From positions 78,593 through 142,592 of the forward strand of contig JAWSUZ010000054.1 in assembly GCA_033852165.1 (NCBI GenBank): a stretch of DNA of 64,000 nt, given 5' to 3'. Under the pieces are notes generated by a model that was not told the DNA's origin, searched no databases, and saw nothing but the letters and a program-made list of their open reading frames with translations. Shown one piece after another: positions 44,730 through 51,444 of this stretch. How positions within the stretch are numbered: the stretch's first letter is position 1; each line of letters begins with the position of its first letter. The position numbers and the translations under genes were made by a program. The DNA is from Agarilytica sp033852165 (GTDB lineage: Bacteria > Pseudomonadota > Gammaproteobacteria > Pseudomonadales > Cellvibrionaceae).

Positions 44730-45512
44730 TTATTGCGCTGTCCAGCCACCTTCAATTGGAAGAGCCGAGCCGGTAATGTTGCAGGCATTGTCACTGCACA
44801 AGAAAGAAATCAATTCGCCAATCATTTTGGGGCTTGCCATATCTGGGACAGGTTGCTTGGCCTTCACGAGATTGCGTTTAGCTTCTTCGTAGCTCTCGTT
44901 ATTTTGTTCTGCCAGAATTTCAATCTGGGCTTGTAGTATTGAAGTGTCTACCCAGCCCGGGCAGATCGCATTCGCCGTTATCTTGTGCTCAGCATTTTCC
45001 AGCGCGATAACTTTGGTGAGCCCCACGACGCCATGCTTGGCGGCAACATAAGCAGCCTTTTTGACAGAGCCGACTAAGCCGTGAACCGATGCAATATTAA
45101 TAATACGGCCCCAGCCTTGGGCTCGCATAATGGGGATGGCATATTTGGAAGTGTGAAAAACGGCACTCAAATTAATGGATATGATCGCGTCCCATTTTTC
45201 ATCAGGGAAATTTTCGAGTGTTTCGGTGTGTTGAATACCTGCATTGTTAACAAGTATGTCAATGCGGCCAAGCTCTTTGTGCACACGCTGCATAAAGGAC
45301 TTAATCGCTTGAGTATCCTTTAAGTTGGCGCCGTCAAATAAAGTTTTGATTCCGTATCGATGGGCCATATCCTCAGCGAGTTTGTTGCCTTCTTCTGCCG
45401 GCATTAAGCCGTGCAGAGCAATATGAATGCCTTGGGCTGCTAACACTTCAGCTGAGGCCAAACCAATACCGCTGGTCGACCCCGTTATGATGGCAACTTT
45501 ATCAGCATTCAT
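44730..45512 (-). CDS. hbdH: 3-hydroxybutyrate dehydrogenase
   Basis: Short-chain dehydrogenase interconverting 3-hydroxybutyrate and acetoacetate with NAD. 260 residues. TGSTSGIG (10-17) binds NAD; NNAGIQHTETLE, NIASVHGLVGS and YVAAKHG give the catalytic Ser-Tyr-Lys; NAICPGWVDTSILQAQI and the GGWTAQ end are typical of the 3-HB dehydrogenases. It is the third gene downstream of scoA-scoB on the minus strand, so ketone-body oxidation is the likely role. A perfect 13-bp inverted repeat lies 25-58 bases upstream. Confidence 0.93.
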   Translation of the reverse strand: MNADKVAIITGSTSGIGLASAEVLAAQGIHIALHGLMPAEEGNKLAEDMAHRYGIKTLFDGANLKDTQAIKSFMQRVHKELGRIDILVNNAGIQHTETLENFPDEKWDAIISINLSAVFHTSKYAIPIMRAQGWGRIINIASVHGLVGSVKKAAYVAAKHGVVGLTKVIALENAEHKITANAICPGWVDTSILQAQIEILAEQNNESYEEAKRNLVKAKQPVPDMASPKMIGELISFLCSDNACNITGSALPIEGGWTAQ

Positions 45513-45536
45513 ACTTGTGTAGCCTCTGCTTTAGTG

Positions 45537-45570
45537 ATTGTTAACGCTTATATGGTAAAGCGTTAACAAT
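45537..45570. promoter_or_regulatory. Perfect 13-bp inverted repeat upstream of hbdH
   Basis: ATTGTTAACGCTT (45537-45549) and AAGCGTTAACAAT (45558-45570) with 8 bases between. It lies between scoB and hbdH. It could be an operator, or an RNA hairpin that separates the expression of the two genes; no T-run follows. Confidence 0.6.
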
Positions 45571-45623
45571 GCACTACTGGATAGAAAGAAAGCTCTATCT
45601 AAAAGCGTAGACTACGTTTGTTT

Positions 45624-46283
45624 CTAGCCAAGTTTCATTTCAGGTATATCACCTTCAATGACAAGCTCGCCTGCAGTCTTCTCAATGATCTCTTCAACAG
45701 AAACACCGGGAGCGCGTTCTTTAAGGTGGAATTTTCCGTCCTTAATTTCGATGTAAGCAAGGTCAGTAACCACTGTGCTAATGCAGCCAACACCCGTTAA
45801 AGGCAGAGTGCATTTTTGCAAAAGTTTTGATTTGCCGTGCTTGTCTGCATGAGTCAACGTCACAATAATGTTTGCTGCGCCAGCAACAAGGTCCATCGCG
45901 CCGCCCATACCTTTGATAAGCTTTTTGGGAATCATCCATGAAGCGATGTTGCCTTCAACATCAATCTCAAATGCGCCCAGTACAGTCAAATCAATATGGC
46001 CGCCGCGAATCATTGCGAAACTGTCAGCAGATGAAAAGATAGAAGCACCCGTAACAGCCGTTACAGTTTGCTTACCGGCGTTAATCATATCGGGGTCTAC
46101 TTCGTCTTCTGTCGGAAAGGGGCCCATGCCCAACAAACCGTTTTCAGATTGGAACATAACCTCTTTGCCTTCGGGTACGTAGTTGGCAACCAATGTTGGA
46201 ATGCCGATACCGAGGTTTACGTAGTAGCCATCTTGTAATTCTTGTGCAACTCGCTGCGCAACTTGATCACGTGTTAATGCCAT
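45624..46283 (-). CDS. scoB: Succinyl-CoA:3-ketoacid CoA-transferase subunit B
   Basis: Transfers CoA from succinyl-CoA to acetoacetate, with subunit A. 219 residues. YYVNLGIGIPTLVANYVPEG and the active-site glutamate in FQSENGLLGMGP (Glu47) are diagnostic, as is GGAMDLVAGA. scoA lies upstream by 29 bases. The downstream neighbour on the same strand is hbdH. Confidence 0.95.
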   Translation of the reverse strand: MALTRDQVAQRVAQELQDGYYVNLGIGIPTLVANYVPEGKEVMFQSENGLLGMGPFPTEDEVDPDMINAGKQTVTAVTGASIFSSADSFAMIRGGHIDLTVLGAFEIDVEGNIASWMIPKKLIKGMGGAMDLVAGAANIIVTLTHADKHGKSKLLQKCTLPLTGVGCISTVVTDLAYIEIKDGKFHLKERAPGVSVEEIIEKTAGELVIEGDIPEMKLG

Positions 46284-46312
46284 GGTGATTTCTCCTAAAA
46301 TTGTTGAATGAG

Positions 46313-47014
46313 TTACGCTTCGCGAGTAGTACGAAATTCAATGGGTTTGTCGTGTTGAGTTTTGATCACGCGGTTTACATAAATGCCTGGCGTATGAATG
46401 TCGGCTGGATTTAGCTCGCCGGGTTCAACAATTTCATCAACCTCTACGACAGTAATTTTTCCTGCAGTAGCGGCCATTGGGTTAAAGTTACGTTGGGTGT
46501 TGTGGTAAACCAAGTTACCCATTGTGTCGGCTTTCCAAGCACGAACAAGTGCGAAGTCACCTTTTAGCGCCTCTTCTAGTACGTACATGCGACCGTCAAA
46601 TTCTTTTGTTTCTTTGCCTTCCGCAACAGCAGTTCCGTAGCCTGTTGCCGTATAGAATGCAGGAATACCAGCACCGCCAGCACGCATTTTCTCAGCAAGG
46701 GTTCCTTGAGGGGTAAGTTCAACCTCGAGAGAGCCTTCCAACATTTGCTTTGCGAAAAGAGCGTTCTCGCCCACGTAAGAAGCGATCATCTTTTTGATCT
46801 GTTGGTTTTCCAGCAATATGCCTAAACCGTAGGTTTCTAGACCGCAGTTGTTAGAGGCAATCGTTAGGCCTTTAACGCCCATTTTTTTGATTTGCTCGAT
46901 TAGCCCTGCCTGAACACCACAGACACCAAAGCCTCCAGCAATGATAGTCATATTGTCTTCAAGACCTGCCATTGCCTCTTCAAAGGTATCGACGATTTTA
47001 TTGAACCCTGCCAT
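46313..47014 (-). CDS. scoA: Succinyl-CoA:3-ketoacid CoA-transferase subunit A
   Basis: 233 residues of the family I CoA-transferase alpha subunit: MTIIAGGFGVCGVQAGLI (usually GGFGLCGIPE) is the CoA-binding glycine loop, LTIASNNCGLETYGLG and GGAGIPAFYTATGYGT are conserved. First gene of scoA-scoB-hbdH on the minus strand, preceded by a palindrome at 47134. It acts in acetoacetate use. Confidence 0.95.
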   Translation of the reverse strand: MAGFNKIVDTFEEAMAGLEDNMTIIAGGFGVCGVQAGLIEQIKKMGVKGLTIASNNCGLETYGLGILLENQQIKKMIASYVGENALFAKQMLEGSLEVELTPQGTLAEKMRAGGAGIPAFYTATGYGTAVAEGKETKEFDGRMYVLEEALKGDFALVRAWKADTMGNLVYHNTQRNFNPMAATAGKITVVEVDEIVEPGELNPADIHTPGIYVNRVIKTQHDKPIEFRTTREA

Positions 47015-47511
47015 GCAAAGTAACCCCTCTATATATGGCGTCTTTCAGCCAGATTAGTTTTGTTTAAACTACGTGCAGTTCCGCGTGAATGGGAACCTAT
47101 GAATCGAATAAATCTATCTATGTAGTCGTTTTCCGTCCAAATTGGACGTACGTTGAGGGGAGGGAGTATAAACACCCTCATTACTCGAAACAACCTACAC
47201 AGGCATCTATGCATAGGGGTTATGCGGTATTTGCATGGGTTCGCATCCAAAGAGTCCATCGCGTCACAGATGACTGCTTTTGTTTTGCTGCATGTGCGAA
47301 AAAACTGCTGGATCTCAGGCCGCTATTGGCGTTGAGAGGGGTTTGTTTGCTAAGTAAAAGTGGGATGTCGCGTCATATTGGTCTGTTTTTCGGCGTAGGT
47401 GGTGGAAGGTTTGATGCTTGGATTGTTACAATACCTTTCCTCTGTTTTACACTAACTGAAGCAGGGGGAGTGCTAGATCTCTATGAATTTAACTGAAAAA
47501 GGGTGTAAATC
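47015..47511. other. Intergenic region upstream of scoA
   Basis: About 500 bases without a supported gene; a 135-residue frame on the plus strand (47089-47496) has no recognisable domain and no family-like composition. It holds a 15-base palindrome at 47134-47148. Confidence 0.55.
47134..47148. promoter_or_regulatory. Palindrome upstream of scoA, operator candidate
   Basis: CGTCCAA-A-TTGGACG, perfect 7-base arms around one base, about 120-134 bases upstream of the scoA start. It has the form of a dimeric repressor or activator site. The regulator is not known. Confidence 0.45.
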
Positions 47512-47688
47512 GTGCCGGAACTCTATCCTGACGACCAAAAAAAAGTTGATGAATATCTTAAAAGTGACGTCAATCGCGTATCGAGAGAACCCTTCAAGCC
47601 GCTTGTACTGCTTGGGATAATTATGGGGGTATTACTATTTCTCACGGTGGCGAGCTATTTGATTGCGGATTCGCAGGGACTAGTTTGA
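47512..47688 (+). CDS. DUF3094 small membrane protein, 58 residues
   Basis: A short gene starting at GTG 47512. The N-terminal PELYPDDQKKVDEYLKSDVNRVSREPF is the conserved DUF3094 pattern of pseudomonads and relatives, followed by one membrane helix (PLVLLGIIMGVLLFLTVASYLIA). AAAGGGTG is upstream. Function unknown. Confidence 0.85.
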   Translation: MPELYPDDQKKVDEYLKSDVNRVSREPFKPLVLLGIIMGVLLFLTVASYLIADSQGLV

Positions 47689-47930
47689 GGCAATTTTCTC
47701 GGCCTCTCAAAATGGCGGCTTAGTGATTGTAGCGGCTCTTCTTACTCTCTTATATACCTTGATTTTATAGTGTACTTTTTGGGGCGGGTTGAGGTTAAAT
47801 TCTCTTTGATTGTATTTTAGTCATGAGCATACCGTCAGCTCGATCATGCTTGTAGAAAGATCCAGCCCAAATTTCACCTCGTTATTACTTTGTATAACAA
47901 CGTTATAGATACATGTTGCGTGGATTGAAA

Positions 47931-48404
47931 CTATTCGTCAGGTGTTTCGTTTTCTGGAATGACGCCACAAAAAAGGCGTTGAAAGGCTTTTGGTTCAAGT
48001 CCGGTCCAGCGAATGAATGATATTTCAAAGCTGTCTTTACTTGTGTATTGAAGTGTTTCGATAATGCGAGAAGTTGGCGTTCGATTTACCAGCATATAAA
48101 ATGCGTAGTGACGTCTTACCTGATCGTAGAGATGCTGAAAAGCGCAACCCTCAGAAGTTAAGCGGCGATGAAGTGTTTGGGTTGTCACTTTTAAGTCAGT
48201 TGCAATTTCAGCTACGCCTAACGAGTCAAATCTCTCAATTCTCCGTGCAAGGACATCCACTACACGAGCCGAATACCCTGAGCATTGAGGCAATTTAAAT
48301 TCCTCAAAATAATCATTTAGAGCACGTTGAAGGTGATAACTAAGAAGGCAGTCAGGCGGCTTCTTCCAATCTACATTATGCGTTTTTGTTAGACGGTATT
48401 GCAT
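47931..48404 (-). CDS. AraC-family DNA-binding domain without sensor domain
   Basis: 157 residues. The part from about residue 65 has two helix-turn-helix motifs of the AraC/XylS type: LGVAEIATDLKVTTQTLHRRLTSEG and IIETLQYTSKDSFEISFIRWTGLEPKAFQR. The usual 200-residue ligand domain is missing: an in-frame TAG lies about 16 codons upstream of the ATG at 48404, so the frame does not continue. It may be a solo regulator or a remnant. Its sequence shows the TLHRRL motif typical of AraC members that follow an AraC-arabinose-like N-domain (the OruR/ArgR type). Target unknown. Confidence 0.7.
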   Translation of the reverse strand: MQYRLTKTHNVDWKKPPDCLLSYHLQRALNDYFEEFKLPQCSGYSARVVDVLARRIERFDSLGVAEIATDLKVTTQTLHRRLTSEGCAFQHLYDQVRRHYAFYMLVNRTPTSRIIETLQYTSKDSFEISFIRWTGLEPKAFQRLFCGVIPENETPDE

Positions 48405-49314
48405 GAGGTAACTAATGATTCGTAAACGGTAGAGTTTTAGGGAGTGTAGCTAAGGAAGTTGACGCATTGATCATATATTTCAACAAAATCTATTTGAGTC
48501 TGGCTAGAGCCGAATGCGGAATAATAAAGCTTTTTGGAAATCTTACAATCAATTTTTTTGAGAAAAAAAGAAGCGTGAATTTGCATGGCATTTGCTAAGG
48601 TGTTGATATCCCGAATGTTTATTGTCCTTAGGTTTTAATTGCGCCAAAGGTATTCCTGTCGTTATGTTGTAATAAAAAGTTTTGGTGGAGAAGTTTCTGT
48701 CATTTAAATTGAAGATGTGTCACCTAAATTTCCCACTAATAGCTTCTGTCGATATGAAAATCCGCTGTAGAAATAAAATAAAATATTAGACTTTAGTCTG
48801 ATGTTGAGAAATGGCTAAACGATTGTCGTTAAAATTTGCCTTTCAAAAAAGTAGGCCTGCGCGATAAACATCTTATTGTCGCATGTGAAATATTCCATAT
48901 TTCCTATTTGAAATTTACCGCCCAACAAAAATAGTGATGTGTATGTTTGCCATATTGTGGGTGTGCATGGCAAGTTTGTTTTTCTAATTGAGAACAGTCC
49001 GTGGGTGTTTTTAGCGTTACTCTGCGTTGCATGTATTACGAGGAGTATATTTTGATACTTACACGTAATGGTGTAAGAACGGGACGAGTGACAATCTTCC
49101 CGTTCTGAAAAGTTGGTGTGATCTAGCGTTGGCCAGAACTTGCTTTAAGGCGGGTTTGCGATATGTAGCAAGGACCTTTAATGGCAGGGGGTTATTCTCG
49201 ATTATTTCGAAGGGTATTAAGGAAAGCCAACTCTTTTAGTCATTTTAATTGATGCTCAAAGACAAAATCTGAACGCACCTATCGTTATATCTTCGCCTCA
49301 ACTATAAGTAGGGC

Positions 49315-49349
49315 AATTAAGGTGATAGCACCTAATTAGGTGGGTTTTT
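49315..49349 (+). promoter_or_regulatory. Palindrome with alternative pairing and T-run
   Basis: AATTAAGGTG (49315-49324) can pair with CACCTAATT (49329-49337), leaving one bulged A, and CACCTAATTAGGTG (49329-49342) is itself a perfect palindrome followed by GGTTTTT (49343-49349). It could be an operator or an attenuator-like element; no gene is directly downstream. Confidence 0.4.
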
Positions 49350-49586
49350 ATTATTCGAAGACCCGGCGTACCGATTTCATCAAAAGAGTATTTCCGTTTT
49401 TATCCCTGTTTCTATTCAAAACTGTTTAAGTGTTTGTTGAAAGTTGTTTCTCAACCGATGAGAGCTTGCGGCGCCCAATTCCTTCCGGTAGCGTGGTTGC
49501 AGGTTTTGAGATATGCACCGGTCATTGCTCCGTACGGCTTAATTGAATTTGCGCGCTAGGCTTTTCAGAAAAGAAAGTTCTTGACG

Positions 49587-49820
49587 GTGAAAAAAGTTAG
49601 CGATAATAAAGAAGCGAGTGATTCAGAAGGTATTGCGGTGCCAGCGAACGCCCTGAAAGGTGGCTTTGATGAAGAGGCCGCGACGATGGTGCCGAGAGCT
49701 GGCTGTATGGATGTTATGGGGCGGGCATCATATGGCGATGCTCAGGGATACTCGGCAAGTGTCACTTTATGCTTCCTAAGCATATGTCGGACAGAAGATA
49801 TCAGTGAGAGTGGATGTTAA
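49587..49820 (+). CDS. Possible small protein, 77 residues
   Basis: A GTG-started frame (MKKVSDNKEASDSEGIAVPAN...) of 77 codons with an AAAGAAAG ribosome-site candidate. Acidic, with Cys residues near the end, no known family. It lies in the gene-poor region, so coding is doubtful. Confidence 0.25.
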   Translation: MKKVSDNKEASDSEGIAVPANALKGGFDEEAATMVPRAGCMDVMGRASYGDAQGYSASVTLCFLSICRTEDISESGC

Positions 49821-50080
49821 GCACTGATAATAAAGTTATAAAAGCTTAACGAGTTTAAAGCCTCAGCTAATAAGGAGGGGGTTTTTTGTCCTAGTGTATT
49901 GCTTGATATCTCCTTACTACTCTAAATATAGGAAATGTAAATAAACACCTAAATCGAAATCGTTTTCATTCGGCATCCAGTTGAAATGTAAGGAATTTTT
50001 GCATTTTTCAATTTATTGGTTACACTGTTTGCCATTATTTGTCGTTTAATATTAGTTCCCAGTAACCGAGGCAAAAACCC

Positions 50081-50545
50081 ATGCAGTCCGACAGTTCAAT
50101 TCTTAGCGCTTTAAACGCAGTGCTGACCACCGAATTAACATCGATTAATCGGTATTTTCTTCATGCGAGAATGTACAAAAACTGGGGCTTCGACGAGTTA
50201 AATTCAGCATCTTATAAAAAATCGATTAAAGACATGAAGCAATCGGATACTTTGATCGAACGCATTTTGTTTTTAGAAGGCTTGCCGAACTTACAGCAGC
50301 TTCTACCTCTGATGATCGGCGAGCACACAGAAGAAATGGTTATGTGTGACTTGAAGTTTCAAATGGAGCAAGTAAAGCAGCTCAAAGATACAATCGCCTT
50401 ATGTGAGCAACATAAAGACTTTGTTAGTCGTGAAATCTTAAGTGAAATTCTTGAATATGAAGAAGACTTTGTTGATTGGCTAGAAATTCAGCAGTATCAA
50501 ATGAACAATGTAGGCATGCAAAATTATTTGCAGTCTAAAGTGTAA
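50081..50545 (+). CDS. bfr: Bacterioferritin, haem-binding subunit without ferroxidase centre
   Basis: 154-residue four-helix subunit of the 24-mer iron-storage protein. Numbering matches E. coli Bfr. The haem ligand Met52 is kept, but the ferroxidase ligands are changed: Glu51Asp, His54Gln, Glu94Gln and His130Phe; Glu18, Tyr25 and Glu127 stay. It therefore should bind haem between subunits but not oxidise iron. ERILFLEGLPNLQ is the Bfr signature. Followed 14 bases later by the second subunit, with complementary residues, so they most likely form mixed particles. GAGG precedes the ATG. Confidence 0.95.
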   Translation: MQSDSSILSALNAVLTTELTSINRYFLHARMYKNWGFDELNSASYKKSIKDMKQSDTLIERILFLEGLPNLQQLLPLMIGEHTEEMVMCDLKFQMEQVKQLKDTIALCEQHKDFVSREILSEILEYEEDFVDWLEIQQYQMNNVGMQNYLQSKV

Positions 50546-50559
50546 ATAGAGAGGGTGTT

Positions 50560-51027
50560 ATGAAAGGTAGTAATAATGTTATCTCTGCGCTTAATGGCTT
50601 ATTGGCGTATGAACTTGCGGCTATGGATCAGTATTTTATTCATTCTGAAATGTACGCAGATTGGGGGCTGAGTAAGCTACATGAGCGCATCGCCCATGAA
50701 TTTGAAGATGAAAAAGGCCATGCTAAAAAGCTGATTGAGCGTATTTTGTTTCTTGAAGGTCGGCCCAATATGGTCGATCGAGATGGTCTCAATATTGGGG
50801 CTGATGTCCCCGCTATGTTGCAAAGCGATCTTGATGTCGAAATTGCAGTAGGGAATCGATTAAAAGATGCGATTAAGCTATGTGAAGATGAAAAGGATTT
50901 TGTAACGCGTTCCATGCTGGTTGAGCTTCTCGATGATACGGAGATGGATCATACCTATTGGTTAGAGCAGCAATTGGGTCTGATCAAGCGAATAGGCATA
51001 GAGAACTACCTTCAATCTCAAATGTAG
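50560..51027 (+). CDS. bfr: Bacterioferritin, ferroxidase subunit without haem ligand
   Basis: 155 residues. The di-iron ligands Glu18, Glu51, His54, Glu94 and a Glu128-x2-His131 pair (one-residue shift against E. coli 127/130) are present, and Tyr25 is kept, so this is the iron-oxidising subunit. At position 52 it has Lys instead of Met, so it lacks the haem ligand. ERILFLEGRPNM is the Bfr signature. Such A/B pairs of bacterioferritin are known in Neisseria and Magnetospirillum. Ends in the terminator at 51119. Confidence 0.96.
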   Translation: MKGSNNVISALNGLLAYELAAMDQYFIHSEMYADWGLSKLHERIAHEFEDEKGHAKKLIERILFLEGRPNMVDRDGLNIGADVPAMLQSDLDVEIAVGNRLKDAIKLCEDEKDFVTRSMLVELLDDTEMDHTYWLEQQLGLIKRIGIENYLQSQM

Positions 51028-51444
51028 GCTTATTGTATATAGCTTTCTCGAAAGTCGTTTTCTCAATAGCCGCTTTCCCAAAAGGGATATTGCTTTAAGG
51101 TCGTCTTTCAACAGTTTTAAAAACGCCAGCACATTTGCTGGCGTTTTTGGTTGAGTGTTTTTTGGCCGATCAAACCGGTAGGTGCATTGATACTCAAGGT
51201 GTTTTCTTGGCTTCTATGATAGATCCTTAATTTCTCGGTATACTCCCCGTTGGTCGGTATTCTGCTGGTTTGTGAATGTGTCAAATGGCGCCATAGTGCC
51301 GTGAACGGCTACTCTCCATGACCTCTTTTAAGCTATTATCATGCTTGCGGTTGTGCCGGGCTGTTATAGGTACGATCAGTACTCTTAAGCGCCAACTGCT
51401 AATAAACTCAGATGTAAATAGGCCTATACGGCTGGTACCTCTTA
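51028..51444. other. Intergenic region between bfr and the kinase gene
   Basis: Holds the bfr terminator and the promoter region of the kinase gene. No small gene is convincing. Confidence 0.6.
51119..51148 (+). terminator. Rho-independent terminator after the bfr pair
   Basis: AAAAACGCCAGCA (51119-51131), four-base loop, TGCTGGCGTTTTT (51136-51148): a perfect 13-bp stem ending in a T-run. Confidence 0.93.

Larger units (their letters stand above)
48405..50080. other. Gene-poor, AT-rich stretch of 1.7 kb
   Basis: Many stops in all frames, with AT-rich tracts. A palindrome CACCTAATTAGGTG at 49329-49342 followed by GGTTTTT is the main feature, and an AAGGTG/CACCT pairing overlaps it. One 77-codon frame starts at GTG 49587. 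Nothing else is recognised. The region upstream of bfr (49950-50080) must hold its promoter and contains an ATCGTTTTCATTC stretch weakly like a Fur site. Confidence 0.5.

Noticed and set aside
47089..47496. 135-residue plus-strand frame upstream of DUF3094
   Set aside because: No recognisable domain, hydrophobic and irregular composition, no ribosome site; overlaps an operator-like palindrome.
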